NCBI GenBank assembly: GCA_963785065.1
Contig: CAWATX010000002.1
Location: forward strand, 1,364,001 to 1,428,000
DNA length: 64,000 nt
Direction: 5' to 3'
Origin: CAVSRC01 sp963785065
Lineage (GTDB): Bacteria > Pseudomonadota > Alphaproteobacteria > Rhizobiales > Kaistiaceae
A model generated the notes under the pieces. The model had not been told where the DNA came from. It did not search any database and saw only the letters and a list, made by a program, of their open reading frames with translations. The translations under genes were made by a program, and so were the position numbers. This document shows, piece by piece, positions 40,693 through 50,234 of the stretch; the stretch's first letter is position 1, and every line of letters begins with the position of its first letter.

Positions 40693-41196
40693 ATGAGCGA
40701 CGAAGACAGCGAACGCGGCGGAACCAGGTTCTTCGATGCAGTGCTCGATGCGGCGGCCATCGACGCCCTGCATGCGGCCTCGCGCCGGGTGGTGTTCTCG
40801 CGCGGCGCCGTGCTGATGCGCCAGGGCGAGCCCGGCCAATCCATGTTCACCATCGTCTCCGGCAGGGTGGTCGTCTCGGTGCATGAGCCGGACGGCGAGC
40901 ACACGGTGGCCGAACTCGGTCCGGACGACTATGTCGGCGAAATGTCGTTGCTCACCGGCGAGCCGCGCAGTGCCACGGTCACCGCGCGCGGCAAGGTGGT
41001 GGCCCTGGAGACGCCCAAGGCGGCGTTGCAGCCGATCCTCGCCAGGGCGCCGCACCTCTGCGGTCAGTTCGCCGAAATGGTGCGCGATCGCCATGCTCAG
41101 CTCGCCCAGCTCCACGAGGATTACGCCCGCTGGAACAGCGTCGGTGCCGATCCGGCCAAGATCGCCGCCCGCATGACCGCCTTCTATTCCGGCTGA
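40693..41196 (+). CDS. Cyclic-nucleotide-binding domain protein without DNA-binding domain
   Basis: 167 residues. A single cNMP-binding domain: FSRGAVLMRQGEPGQSMFTIVSGRVVVSVHEPDGEHTVAELGPDDYVGEMSLLTGEPRSATVTA, with the phosphate-binding cassette GEMSLLTGEPRSATV intact. No helix-turn-helix follows; the C-terminus is helical. Probably a small signalling or regulatory protein that senses cAMP or a similar ligand. ATG at 40693 is preceded by GAGGAGAAG. Confidence 0.88.
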   Translation: MSDEDSERGGTRFFDAVLDAAAIDALHAASRRVVFSRGAVLMRQGEPGQSMFTIVSGRVVVSVHEPDGEHTVAELGPDDYVGEMSLLTGEPRSATVTARGKVVALETPKAALQPILARAPHLCGQFAEMVRDRHAQLAQLHEDYARWNSVGADPAKIAARMTAFYSG

Positions 41197-41396
41197 AGCC
41201 GCCAGCGCCGCTTCCTGGAAATGTGAACCACGCTTCCCCGCTCGGCGGCGGGCATGAACGGTGTGTCTCGCGCGCTCACGGCATTGTCAACCGCATGTGA
41301 CTCCTGCGCCCGCAAGGGCCCTCTATCTATCGGCCGCGTTCAGCGCAAAAGCGCAGGGACGGCCCGCGGCACGACCAAATCAGGAAAATCGCACAC

Positions 41397-41822
41397 ATGA
41401 ACTTCGAGGCGTTCTTCTCGCCCTGGCGGCCCTATGCGCTGTCGGTGCTGCGCATCATGACGGCGCTGCTCTTCCTCGAGCACGCCACCATGAAGTTGTT
41501 CAATTTCCCGCCGTCCAAGTTCCAGCCGCCGCTGTTCTCGCTCTTCGGCGCCGCCGGCGTGATCGAGCTCGCCGGCAGCCTGCTGCTCATCGTCGGCCTG
41601 TTCACCCGGCCGGTAGCCTTCATCCTCTCCGGCGAGATGGCGATCGCCTATTTCGTCGCCCACGCCCCCCATTCCTTCTTTCCGTTGCTCAACTTCGGCG
41701 AGGCGGCGATCCTGTTCTGCTTCATCTATCTCTATGTCGCCACCGCCGGCGCCGGCCCGTGGAGCCTCGACCATTGGCGTGCCACCGGCAGCCTCTCGGC
41801 CACCGCACCGGCAAAAAGGTAA
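41397..41822 (+). CDS. DoxX-family inner-membrane protein
   Basis: 141 residues with four predicted membrane segments (YALSVLRIMTALLFLEHATMK, LFGAAGVIELAGSLLLIVG, PVAFILSGEMAIAYFVAHAP, FGEAAILFCFIYLYVATAGAG) and the DoxX pattern E-x-G-S-L-L-I-G-L-x-T-R. DoxX proteins are linked with quinone or thiosulfate metabolism and stress; the role here is unknown. It converges with the GST gene. Confidence 0.88.
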   Translation: MNFEAFFSPWRPYALSVLRIMTALLFLEHATMKLFNFPPSKFQPPLFSLFGAAGVIELAGSLLLIVGLFTRPVAFILSGEMAIAYFVAHAPHSFFPLLNFGEAAILFCFIYLYVATAGAGPWSLDHWRATGSLSATAPAKR

Positions 41823-41831
41823 GCCGGCTGC

Positions 41832-42527
41832 CTAGAAATCGAGATTGGCGTAATGGGCGACGGCCGGCATGCCGCGCACCTGGTCGGCGAGGATGGCGCG
41901 GAACGACGGCCGTGACTTGACCCGCGCATACCAGGCCTTGGCCGCCGCGCTCTCCTCCCATGGCACCTCGCCGAGATAGTCGACCACGGAGAGTGCTGCC
42001 CCGGCGGCCAGGTCGGCATAGGTGATGTCGCGTCCGGCCAGGCATGCCCGCCGCGCCGTCAGGTAGCCGATATAGTCGAGATGGTAGCGGATGTTCGCCC
42101 GTGCCGCGCGGATCGCCGCGGCGTCGGGCGGCCCGCCGCCCTCCTCCACGCTCATGCGCCGCTTGTAGATCTTCTCGGTCACCAGATAGCCGGTGACCTC
42201 CGCCTCCATCTTGGTCAGGAACCAGACGACCAGCCGGCGGACCTCGGCCCGCTCGGCCGGGGTTGTCGGCATCAGCTGCGCGATCTCGCCGAGGCGCGCT
42301 CCGCGCGTCTCGCTGAGATATTCACCGATCACCGTGGCCCCGGCGACAACCGATTCGTCGTCGTCAATCAGGACCGGCACGCTGCCGGCCGGGTTGAGCT
42401 TGAGCAGCGCCTCGCTGCGCTCCCACGGATGTTCTTCGGCTAGGGTTGGGGTCTCGCCGAATTCGGCCAGCAGCAGGCGTACAAAGCGCGAACCGGCCGA
42501 AAGCGGATAGTGATGAAGCAATGGCAT
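41832..42527 (-). CDS. Glutathione S-transferase family protein
   Basis: 231 residues. N-terminal thioredoxin-like domain (YPLSAGSRFVRLLLAEFGE, KLNPAGSVPVLIDDDESVVAGATVIGEYL with the cis-Pro VPVL) and an all-helical C-terminal domain (RACLAGRDITYADLAAGAALSVVDYL). The catalytic position is Ser in SAGSRFVR, compatible with beta- or zeta-like classes. A detoxification or redox function is inferred from the family. Confidence 0.9.
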   Translation of the reverse strand: MPLLHHYPLSAGSRFVRLLLAEFGETPTLAEEHPWERSEALLKLNPAGSVPVLIDDDESVVAGATVIGEYLSETRGARLGEIAQLMPTTPAERAEVRRLVVWFLTKMEAEVTGYLVTEKIYKRRMSVEEGGGPPDAAAIRAARANIRYHLDYIGYLTARRACLAGRDITYADLAAGAALSVVDYLGEVPWEESAAAKAWYARVKSRPSFRAILADQVRGMPAVAHYANLDF

Positions 42528-42679
42528 AAGGCGGAAAACACCCCGGGAAGACGCGACAGGGTCACGTCGAGCAATGGCGAATCGGCCAACAATCTAGGCC
42601 GGCGACCGCTGGCGGTATAGAACCCGCAGCCGGCGACAAAAAGGCGATTCGGCTGCAACCGCGGAGGAGGCGGGGCTCC

Positions 42680-43495
42680 ATGGACCTCAAGACTGTCATC
42701 GATGCGATTGTCCTCGGCGTAATCGAGGGCTTCACCGAGTTCTTGCCCGTCTCCTCGACCGCACATCTGCTGCTGGCCGAGGATGTGCTCGGCTTCAAGA
42801 GCGTCGGTGGCTTCACCGTGCTCATCCAGCTCGGCGCCATCCTCGCCCTGCTCGGCGTCTATGCCGCCCGCCTCTGGCAGATCATCACCGACCTGCCGCG
42901 CGACAGGCGCACCCAACGCTTCGTGCTCGGCGTCATCATCGCCTTCCTGCCTGCCGCCTTCTTCGGCGTGCTCCTTCACAAGGTCATCACCGGCGTCTTC
43001 TTCCACTCGCTGGTGCTGATCTCGCTGGCGCTCCTCATCGGCGGCGTCATCCTGCTCTTTGTCGACCGCATGCCGCTCAAACCCCGCCAGCACGACGTCA
43101 TGGATTATCCGCTCGGCCTCTGCCTCGGCATCGGTCTGTTCCAGTGCCTAGCGCTCATCCCCGGCGTGTCGCGCTCCGGCGCAACCATCGTCGGCGCCCT
43201 GCTGCTCGGCACCGACAAGCGCTCGGCGGCGGAATATTCCTTCTTCCTGGCCATGCCCACCATGGCCGGTGCCTTCGCCTACGATCTCTACAAGAACATC
43301 GGCGCGATCGACGCCAGTGCCGGGCTGATCATCGCCCTTGGCTTTCTTGTCGCCTTCATCTCGGCGCTGGTGGTCGTGCGCGGCTTCTTAGGGTTCGTTT
43401 CGCGCCACGGCCTGGCAGTCTTCGGCTGGTGGCGCATCGTCGTCGGCGCCATCGGGCTGGCGGCGGCGATCGTCTTCGGTGCCGGCCTCGGCTGA
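42680..43495 (+). CDS. uppP: Undecaprenyl-diphosphatase
   Basis: 271 residues, eight or so membrane segments. Catalytic motifs are EGFTEFLPVSSTAHL near the N-terminus and PGVSRSGATI in the middle. UppP (BacA) recycles undecaprenyl diphosphate to the monophosphate lipid carrier for peptidoglycan and surface polysaccharide, and can confer bacitracin tolerance. GCGGAGGAGGCGG gives a strong ribosome-binding site before the ATG. Confidence 0.96.
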   Translation: MDLKTVIDAIVLGVIEGFTEFLPVSSTAHLLLAEDVLGFKSVGGFTVLIQLGAILALLGVYAARLWQIITDLPRDRRTQRFVLGVIIAFLPAAFFGVLLHKVITGVFFHSLVLISLALLIGGVILLFVDRMPLKPRQHDVMDYPLGLCLGIGLFQCLALIPGVSRSGATIVGALLLGTDKRSAAEYSFFLAMPTMAGAFAYDLYKNIGAIDASAGLIIALGFLVAFISALVVVRGFLGFVSRHGLAVFGWWRIVVGAIGLAAAIVFGAGLG

Positions 43496-43524
43496 GCCAC
43501 TGGGAGGAGAAAAGCTACCGTATT

Positions 43525-44502
43525 TCAAGCCGTTCGCTGCCGCTCGAACTCGCCGCGCGGCCGGAAGCGGTACAGGTAGGACGGCAGGATGGCGGCGAGG
43601 CTGTCCGGCGTCATGCCGAAGGCGGCGAAGGTGCGCCCCTCGGCTTGCGCCGCTTCGGAGACGACATTGTCGATCTTCAACAGCCGCACCTGTTCGACGG
43701 TCAGCAGTGGCCACGGCCAGAGCTGCAGCACCGAGGCGCCGGCCGAGGCCGCCGACCACGGCACCGGCATGAGCAGCCGCTTGCGGTCGATGGCCGCGAG
43801 CATCACCTCCAGGCATTCGCGGAAGCTCTTCACCTCCGGCCCGCCGAGCTCATAGGTCGTGCCCGCTCTGCCCTTGCCCTCCACCGCGTCGGCGACTGCC
43901 TGGGCCACGTCACCGACGAACACCGGCTGGAAGCGCGTGTGCCCGCCGCCGAAGAGTGGCAGCGCCGGCGACAGCCGTGCGATGGACGCGAAGCGGTTAA
44001 AGAAATGGTCCTCCTGGCCGAAGGCGATCGACGGGCGGAAGACCACCGAATCCGGCAGCGTCTCGAAGACGGCGGCCTCGCCCGCGGCCCGCGAGCGCGC
44101 CTGCAGCGAGGGCGAATTGGCGTCGGCGCCGATCGCCGACATGTGGATGACGCGCTTGAGCCCGACGCCGCGCGCCGCCTCGGTCACTGCCCGCGCGCCG
44201 AAATCGTTCACTGCGTGGAAGCGCTGGCGGCCGCTCTCGATCATGATCGCGGCGAGGTTGACCACCGCATCGGCGCCTTCCACGGCGCGATCGACCGACC
44301 AGCGATAGCGCAGGTTCGCCTGCATCGGCTGCACCCAACCGACCATGCCCAGCGGCTGCAGGTGGCCGGCAAGATCCGGCCGGCGCACCGCGGCGCGCAC
44401 CTGCCAGCCGCGCTTCAGCAGCGCCCGCACGACATGGCGCCCGACGAAGCCCGATCCGCCGAAAACCGTGACCAGACCCTTGGCAGTGGTGGTGATGGCC
44501 AT
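43525..44502 (-). CDS. NDUFA9-like NAD(P)-binding protein (complex I-associated)
   Basis: 325 residues. Begins MAITTTAKGLVTVFGGSGFVGRHVVRALLKRGW (Rossmann loop GGSGFVGRH), then VNLAAIMIESGRQRFHAVNDFGARAVTEAA, VIHMSAIGADANSPS and GQEDHFFNRFASIARLSPALPLFGGG. These are the features of the complex I NDUFA9-subunit family in alphaproteobacteria. The ATG at 44502 is chosen at the family-typical N-terminus; the open upstream frame covers the tRNA-Leu gene and is spurious. Confidence 0.9.
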   Translation of the reverse strand: MAITTTAKGLVTVFGGSGFVGRHVVRALLKRGWQVRAAVRRPDLAGHLQPLGMVGWVQPMQANLRYRWSVDRAVEGADAVVNLAAIMIESGRQRFHAVNDFGARAVTEAARGVGLKRVIHMSAIGADANSPSLQARSRAAGEAAVFETLPDSVVFRPSIAFGQEDHFFNRFASIARLSPALPLFGGGHTRFQPVFVGDVAQAVADAVEGKGRAGTTYELGGPEVKSFRECLEVMLAAIDRKRLLMPVPWSAASAGASVLQLWPWPLLTVEQVRLLKIDNVVSEAAQAEGRTFAAFGMTPDSLAAILPSYLYRFRPRGEFERQRTA

Positions 44503-44620
44503 CGGCCTCTCCGCTCGTATCTCTGTGGGCTCCCGTCTCATATCGGCTGATTTCCCGGCTGTACAGGGTCCCTCGCCGCCGTTGACAAGGCATCTGAGCG
44601 CCCTTACTGATCCGCCCCGT

Positions 44621-44705
44621 GCCCAGGTGGCGGAATTGGTAGACGCGCACGGTTCAGGTCCGTGTGGTGCAAGCCGTGAAGGTTCGAGTCCTTTCCTGGG
44701 CACCA
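44621..44705 (+). tRNA. tRNA-Leu (anticodon CAG)
   Basis: 85 nt. Acceptor stem GCCCAGG/CCTGGGC, D-arm with GAATTGGTAGAC, anticodon stem CACGG-TTCAGGT-CCGTG giving CAG, a long variable arm (TGGTGCAAGCCG) as required for tRNA-Leu, T-loop TTCGAGT and encoded CCA (44703-44705). It reads CUG leucine codons. It stands alone between the NDUFA9-like gene and the RNase D-like gene. Confidence 0.97.
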
Positions 44706-44805
44706 TCTTTTCTCCCGGAATCCGCCAATCGCTACCTCGGCCGCCCGCCGGGACGGGGCGCAAAAAAGCTCGAAATCTTTACGGTTTCCGTCTATGGCTC
44801 GCGGC

Positions 44806-45417
44806 ATGACCATACGGCTCCATAAGGGCGACCTGCCGGACGTCGCGCGCTTTTCCGGTGCGGTGGCCATCGATACCGAGACGCAGGGGCTGAACCCGCT
44901 GCGTGACCGGCTGTGCCTGGTGCAGCTCTCCGCCGGCGATGGTTCGGCCGACATCGTCCAGATCGCGGCCGGCCAGACCGCCGCGCCCAACCTCACCCGC
45001 GTGCTTGCCGACCGCTCCATCACCAAGATCTTCCATTACGCCCGCTTCGACATCGCGGTCCTCGAACACGCCTTCGGGGTCATGCCCGAGCCGCTCTTCT
45101 GCACCAAGATCGCCTCCAAGCTGACCCGCACCTATACCGACCGTCACGGGCTCAAGGAACTCGTCAAGGAACTGCTCGATGTCGACCTGTCGAAGCAGCA
45201 GCAGAGTTCGGATTGGGCCGCGGAGAGCCTGAGCGAGGCCCAGCTCGCCTATGCCGCTTCCGACGTGCTCTATCTGCACGCCTTGCGCGAGCGCCTGGAA
45301 GAGCGGCTCGATCGCGAAGGCCGCCGGCGGCTGGCCGAAGCCTGCTTCGCCTTTCTGCCGACCCGTGCCCGGCTCGACCTTGCCGGCTGGGGCGAAGAGG
45401 ACGTTTTCGCGCACTAG
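44806..45417 (+). CDS. Ribonuclease D-like 3'-5' exonuclease (short form)
   Basis: 203 residues containing a complete DEDDy site: AIDTETQGLNP (Exo I D-x-E), HYARFDIAVLEHAF (Exo II Asp) and YAASDVLYLHAL (Exo III Y-x3-D). The HRDC domains of full-length RNase D are absent, as in the short alphaproteobacterial homologues. Probably trims structured RNA 3' ends. ATG at 44806 fits the family start (MTIRLHKGDLP); an ATG four codons upstream is also possible. It lies just after a tRNA gene. Confidence 0.9.
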   Translation: MTIRLHKGDLPDVARFSGAVAIDTETQGLNPLRDRLCLVQLSAGDGSADIVQIAAGQTAAPNLTRVLADRSITKIFHYARFDIAVLEHAFGVMPEPLFCTKIASKLTRTYTDRHGLKELVKELLDVDLSKQQQSSDWAAESLSEAQLAYAASDVLYLHALRERLEERLDREGRRRLAEACFAFLPTRARLDLAGWGEEDVFAH

Positions 45418-45533
45418 TGGTGCTGACAGGGCGTTTTGGCTGCCTTGGGTTTGGCCAATTATCGTGATCTTGGTGGATTGCGGCGGGCAGCCGTACTACC
45501 CACAATGTTCAGGCAGGCCTCCAGGCGAAACGG

Positions 45534-46244
45534 ATGACCTACACCACGCAACACACACCGGTCCGGCACCACATTCGCTACGACCCGGGACGGCGCGGCG
45601 GGGAGAAGGCCTATCGCGCCGCCCGCCACCACAGCCGGGTGGTGCGCTCTCTGAAGATCGTACTGCCGACCATTGCCGTTCTGGGCATCCTGGTGTTCTG
45701 GGCCTCGGCCCGCTTCATCCCGAGCGATCTCGCCGGCCTCATCTCCAGCGCCGGCATCGACATCAAATCGAATACCGTGACCATGGAGGCACCGCACATT
45801 TCCGGCTTTGAGGGCACCCGCCGGGCCTACGAAGTGACGGCCGCGCGAGCCGTCCAGAGCCTCGACGATCCCAAGGTGCTGACCTTCGAGCGGATCAACG
45901 CCCACATTGGGCTCGGCAACGACAGCACCGACACGGCCACCGTCGATGCCACGACCGGGGTCTACGACGGCAACAAGAACACGCTCGGGCTGAAGAACGG
46001 CATCGTCGTTCAGACGACGAACGGCTATTCGGCCAATCTGCAACAAGCCGACATCGACCTCACCAAGGGCAGTCTGGTGTCGTCGCAGCCGGTCGAGATC
46101 CACGGCAAGGAGGGTACCCTGCGCGCCAACAACATGCGGGCCAGCGACCGCGGCAAGCACATCGTGTTCGGCGGCCACGTTTCGGTCACCTTCATGCCGC
46201 CGGCCAAGCTGGCGACGGCCCCGGCGGACGCGGAGGCGCAATGA
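45534..46244 (+). CDS. lptC: LPS export protein LptC
   Basis: 236 residues. A single membrane anchor (SLKIVLPTIAVLGILVFWASARFIP) and a periplasmic beta-jellyroll (EAPHISGFEGTRRAYEVTAARAVQSL, VYDGNKNTLGLKNGIVVQTTNGY). LptC links the LptBFG transporter to the LptA bridge that carries lipopolysaccharide to the outer membrane. Its stop overlaps the lptA start (ATGA). The cytoplasmic tail is Arg/His-rich. Confidence 0.93.
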   Translation: MTYTTQHTPVRHHIRYDPGRRGGEKAYRAARHHSRVVRSLKIVLPTIAVLGILVFWASARFIPSDLAGLISSAGIDIKSNTVTMEAPHISGFEGTRRAYEVTAARAVQSLDDPKVLTFERINAHIGLGNDSTDTATVDATTGVYDGNKNTLGLKNGIVVQTTNGYSANLQQADIDLTKGSLVSSQPVEIHGKEGTLRANNMRASDRGKHIVFGGHVSVTFMPPAKLATAPADAEAQ

Positions 46245-46810
46245 GCCTCTCTCCCCTTGTCCGCGCCTTCTGGTTCGCCGCCTTTCTGGCGGTCGCCCTC
46301 GGCGTGCCGCACGCTCCGGCGACTGCCGCCACGGCCGACCTGTTCAACGGCTTCCAGGCCAAGTCGAAGGACCCGATCCAGGTCGATGCCGGCGTCCTGG
46401 AGATTTCCGAAAAGGGCAAGCAGCGCATCTCGGTCTTCAAGGGCAATGTCGTCGTGCGCCGCGGCCAGACGACGCTCAAGGCCGACAAGATCACGCTCTA
46501 TTCGGACCTCAAATCGAGCAGCCCCGATGGCTTCACCCGCATCGAGGCGACCGGCGGGGTCTTCGTCAGCTCCGACACGCAGACCGTCACCGGGGAGACC
46601 GCCACCGTGGACATGAAGACCCATACCATCACGGTGGATGGCGGCGTCGTTCTCAGCCAGGGCGACAACGTCATCACCGGCAGCCGCCTGCTGGTCAATC
46701 TCGTCACGGGCCAGGCGCGCATCGAGCAAGACGCGGGTAAGCAAATCCGGGGTATCTTCACCCCCAAGCCGCTCGACAAACAAGCTATCGGCCGGGCTGT
46801 CGGACAGTAG
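46241..46810 (+). CDS. lptA: LPS transport periplasmic protein LptA
   Basis: 189 residues. Signal peptide (ends APATAAT) and an OstA/LptA beta-jellyroll (KDPIQVDAGVLEISEKGKQRISVFKGNVVVRRGQTTLKADKITLY, TGETATVDMKTHTITVDGGVVLSQGDNVITG). LptA polymerises into the periplasmic bridge for LPS. Coupled to lptC and followed 64 bp later by lptB. Confidence 0.93.
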   Translation: MSLSPLVRAFWFAAFLAVALGVPHAPATAATADLFNGFQAKSKDPIQVDAGVLEISEKGKQRISVFKGNVVVRRGQTTLKADKITLYSDLKSSSPDGFTRIEATGGVFVSSDTQTVTGETATVDMKTHTITVDGGVVLSQGDNVITGSRLLVNLVTGQARIEQDAGKQIRGIFTPKPLDKQAIGRAVGQ

Positions 46811-46874
46811 CCCCTCGACAACCACAGGTCGCTGGCCTATCTCGGACCATTCAATCTGCGGGGTTTCCAAGGGC

Positions 46875-47726
46875 GTGGCGATATCGAGCTATTTCGGTCG
46901 CGGGGGGCAAAGAACGACGGGCCGCTCCGGCCGTAGCCGGCAGCGGCGCGAAGATGATTACGAGGAAACCACACCCTCCCGCCTCGTTCCGGATGCTGGC
47001 GGACGCGGCTGGTTGGTCGCCCACGGCCTGGTCAAGTCCTATCACAGGCGCACTGTGGTCAGGAACGCCAGCCTCGCCGTGGCGCGCGGCGAGGCGGTCG
47101 GGCTGCTCGGGCCCAACGGCGCCGGCAAGACCACCATCTTCTACATGATCACCGGCCTCATCCGCGCCAATCGCGGCTCCATCGAGATCGACGGCCACGA
47201 CGTCACCGAAATGCCCATGTACCGGCGGGCGCGCCTCGGCGTCGGCTATCTGCCACAGGAAACGTCGATTTTCCGCGGCCTGACGGTGGAGGGCAACATC
47301 CGCGCCGTGCTCGAGGTGGTCGAGCCGGACAAGGCCGCCCGCGAGGACCATCTCGAAGCGCTGCTCGAAGAATTCCGTATTTCCCATCTCCGCCATGCGC
47401 CGGCCATGTCGCTGTCCGGTGGTGAGCGCCGCCGCTGCGAGATCGCCCGCGCGCTTGCCAGCCGGCCGGCCTTCATGCTGCTCGACGAGCCCTTCACCGG
47501 CGTCGATCCTATCGCCGTCGGCGACATCCAGGCGCTGGTTCGCCACCTGACCAGCCTCGGCATCGGGGTGCTGATCACCGACCATAATGTGCGCGAGACC
47601 CTGGGTCTTATCGACCGGGCCTATATTATCCATTCCGGTGAGGTGCTGTTCGAGGGGCGCCCGCACGAGATCGTGGAGAGCCCGGAAGTCCGCCGCCTTT
47701 ACCTTGGCGAGCAGTTTAGCCTTTAA
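46875..47726 (+). CDS. lptB: LPS export ABC transporter ATP-binding protein LptB
   Basis: 283 residues. Walker A GPNGAGKTT, signature LSGGERRR, Walker B FMLLDEPFTGVDP and the H-loop ITDHNVRETL; the strings YRRARLGVGYLPQETSIFRGLTVEGNIRAVLEVVE are typical of LptB. It powers LPS extraction with LptFG. The ABC domain begins about 45 residues after the GTG at 46875, leaving a basic, low-complexity N-terminal extension. The start is uncertain because no ATG lies near the domain. Confidence 0.93.
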   Translation: MAISSYFGRGGQRTTGRSGRSRQRREDDYEETTPSRLVPDAGGRGWLVAHGLVKSYHRRTVVRNASLAVARGEAVGLLGPNGAGKTTIFYMITGLIRANRGSIEIDGHDVTEMPMYRRARLGVGYLPQETSIFRGLTVEGNIRAVLEVVEPDKAAREDHLEALLEEFRISHLRHAPAMSLSGGERRRCEIARALASRPAFMLLDEPFTGVDPIAVGDIQALVRHLTSLGIGVLITDHNVRETLGLIDRAYIIHSGEVLFEGRPHEIVESPEVRRLYLGEQFSL

Positions 47727-47803
47727 TCCCGCCGACCGTTACGCTACGACAGAAGCGACAAGCAAATCCCGGACCAACTCTCCGGGCGGGGTAAAAGCGC
47801 GTA

Positions 47804-49420
47804 ATGGCACTTTCGCACAAGCTCGAGCTGCGCCAGAGCCAGTCTCTGGTGATGACGCCGCAGTTGATGCAGGCGATCAAGCTGCTCCAGCTCTCCAATC
47901 TCGACCTCATCGCCTATGTCGATGCCGAGCTCGAGCGCAATCCGCTGCTTGAGCGGATGGAGGGCGAGGAGAGCGGCGAAGGCGCCGCCGACGAGGCCGG
48001 CAAGGCTGATGGCGAGGCGCCGTCCGCCGATACCAGCGCCGATTTCGGCGATGACCCGCCCGACTGGATGGAAACCCGCATGGAGGTCGATCCGGAGGCG
48101 ATCGCCGCGCGCCTCGATTCCGACCTCGCCAACGTCTTTCCCGACGATCACGGCAAGCCGGAAGGCGAAAACCCGCCGGCGCTGCCGGTGGAGAGCTGGG
48201 CGGTCGCCCCGTCACGCCAGCCGATCAGCGCCGAGGACTACAACCTCGAGGCCTTCATCGCCGAGCACAAGTCGCTCGCCGAGCATCTGGAGGACCAGCT
48301 CGGTCTGGCCACCTCCGACCCCGTCATGCGGCTGATCGGTCGCGTGCTCATCAATGAGATCGACGAGGCCGGCTATCTGCGCGCCGAGCTTGCCGATGTC
48401 GCCCAGCGCCTCGACGCGCCGCTCGATATTGTCGAGCGCACGCTGGCTCTGGTGCAGACCTTCGACCCACCGGGCATCGGCGCCCGCGATCTGGCCGAGT
48501 GCGTCGCCATCCAGCTGCGTGAGCGCGACCGTTTCGACCCCTGCATGGCCTGCTTGGTCGACCATCTCGATCTGGTGGCGCGGCGCGACTACGCGGCGCT
48601 GTGCAAGCTGTGCAATGTCGACGCGGATGACCTCGCCGATATGATCGGCGAGCTGCGCGCGCTCAACCCGAAGCCGGGCAACGCCTTCGGCGATCTGGCC
48701 GTCCAGCCGATCGTGCCCGATGTCATGGTGCGCCCCGGTCCCGACGGCGGCTGGCACGTCGAGCTCAACACCGGCACCCTGCCGCGCGTTCTGGTCAACC
48801 AGGCCTATTACGCCACCGTGCTCGGCCACCGCCGCACCGATGGCGACAAGGTCTACCTCGCCGATTGCCTGCAGACCGCCAACTGGCTGGTCAAGAGCCT
48901 CGACCAGCGTGCCCGCACCATCCTCAAGGTCGCCACTGAGATCGTGCGCCAGCAGGACGCCTTCCTGGCGCATGGTGTCCGCCATCTGCGCCCGCTCAAT
49001 CTGAAGACGGTCGCCGAGGCCATTGGCATGCACGAATCGACGGTCTCGCGTGTCACCTCGAACAAGTACATGGCGACGCCGCGCGGTATCTTCGAGCTGA
49101 AATACTTCTTCACCGCAGCCATCGCCTCGGCTGCCGGCGGCGAGGCCCATTCGGCCGAGGCGGTGCGTTTCCGCATCCGCCAGATCATCGACGAGGAAGC
49201 GCCCGAGGCGATTCTCTCCGACGATACGATCGTCAAAATGCTGCGCGATTCGGGCGTCGACATTGCCCGTCGCACGGTCGCCAAATACCGCGAGGCGATG
49301 CGTATCCCCTCCTCGGTGCAGCGTCGGCGGGACAAGCTGGCAAAGCTCGGCAAGGCCCCGACCCATGCCGAAGAGCGAGCTAATTCAGAGGCTTACCGAC
49401 CTGGCCCCGGTCTCGGTTGA
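47804..49420 (+). CDS. rpoN: RNA polymerase sigma-54 factor
   Basis: 538 residues. Region I is Gln/Leu-rich (LSHKLELRQSQSLVMTPQLMQAIKLLQLSNLDL), region II acidic, region III has the core-binding part and HTH (LKTVAEAIGMHESTVSRVTSNKYMATPRG), and the C-terminal RpoN box ARRTVAKYREAM is intact. Sigma-54 directs nitrogen and other enhancer-dependent genes. The locus order lptC-lptA-lptB-rpoN-hpf-ptsN is conserved in proteobacteria. Confidence 0.97.
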   Translation: MALSHKLELRQSQSLVMTPQLMQAIKLLQLSNLDLIAYVDAELERNPLLERMEGEESGEGAADEAGKADGEAPSADTSADFGDDPPDWMETRMEVDPEAIAARLDSDLANVFPDDHGKPEGENPPALPVESWAVAPSRQPISAEDYNLEAFIAEHKSLAEHLEDQLGLATSDPVMRLIGRVLINEIDEAGYLRAELADVAQRLDAPLDIVERTLALVQTFDPPGIGARDLAECVAIQLRERDRFDPCMACLVDHLDLVARRDYAALCKLCNVDADDLADMIGELRALNPKPGNAFGDLAVQPIVPDVMVRPGPDGGWHVELNTGTLPRVLVNQAYYATVLGHRRTDGDKVYLADCLQTANWLVKSLDQRARTILKVATEIVRQQDAFLAHGVRHLRPLNLKTVAEAIGMHESTVSRVTSNKYMATPRGIFELKYFFTAAIASAAGGEAHSAEAVRFRIRQIIDEEAPEAILSDDTIVKMLRDSGVDIARRTVAKYREAMRIPSSVQRRRDKLAKLGKAPTHAEERANSEAYRPGPGLG

Positions 49421-49575
49421 CTTGTCCCCGCGCCCTCCCTAGAAGGGCGCCCAGCACGGGCTGGCCAGGTGGCGACATGACGTTCCCCCAGTCGAAGTCC
49501 CGGTCCGGCATGTCGCCCTGGTGTCAACTGTGCCCGCGAGGGGCGCATCCGCCGCGATAGAAGGTTCGACCCTCA

Positions 49576-50163
49576 ATGGGCCTGCGCATTTCAGGCAAGA
49601 ACATCGATATTGGTGACACTCTGCGTGGCCGCGTCGAAGACCGCATCGCGGTCGGCGTAGGCAAATATTTCGACGGCGGCTATGACGCTGCCGTCACCGT
49701 CGAGCGCGAAGGCTCGGGCTTCCGCAGCGATTGCACCATCCACCTCGATACCGGCATCGTGCTGCGCGGCGAGGGCAAGGATCAGGACGCCTATCAGAGC
49801 TTCGACGCCGCCGCCGTGCGCATCGAGAAGCGCCTGCGCCGCTACAAGCGTCGGCTCAAGGATCACAAGGGCGCGCCGCGCGGCGAGACCATCGCCGCGG
49901 CCTCCTATGTCATCGCCGCGCCGGATGACGAAGGCGAGGCGTCGGTCGACGACAAGCCGGTGGTGATCGCCGAGGAGGCGACCAGCCTTGCCACCATGTC
50001 GGTCGGCCACGCGGTGATGGCGATGGACCTCGCCGACGCGCCGGTGCTCGTGTTCCGTCATGCCGTCCACGGCGGCATCAACGTCGTCTATCGTCGCAGC
50101 GACGGCAATATCGGCTGGATCGATCCGTCGGGGACTGCAAAGGGGGATGCCGCCAATCGCTGA
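49576..50163 (+). CDS. hpf: Ribosome hibernation promoting factor, long form
   Basis: 195 residues. N-terminal YfiA/HPF domain (LRISGKNIDIGDTLRGRVEDRIAVGVGKYFDGGYDAAVTVEREG, AAAVRIEKRLRRYKRRLKDH) and a C-terminal dimerisation domain (APVLVFRHAVHGGINVVYRRSDGNIGWIDP), so this is the long type that makes 100S ribosome dimers alone. Downstream of rpoN as usual. Confidence 0.93.
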   Translation: MGLRISGKNIDIGDTLRGRVEDRIAVGVGKYFDGGYDAAVTVEREGSGFRSDCTIHLDTGIVLRGEGKDQDAYQSFDAAAVRIEKRLRRYKRRLKDHKGAPRGETIAAASYVIAAPDDEGEASVDDKPVVIAEEATSLATMSVGHAVMAMDLADAPVLVFRHAVHGGINVVYRRSDGNIGWIDPSGTAKGDAANR

Positions 50164-50234
50164 CGGCACATGAGACGACGCGGGTAGGCATTCTTCTTGC
50201 TTGCGTGCCGCTGGGACGATCTGGACCGAACGAG

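Noticed and set aside
43525..44763. N-terminal extension of the NDUFA9-like protein to 44763
   Set aside because: The extension reads antisense through the tRNA-Leu gene; the family starts at the ATG at 44502.
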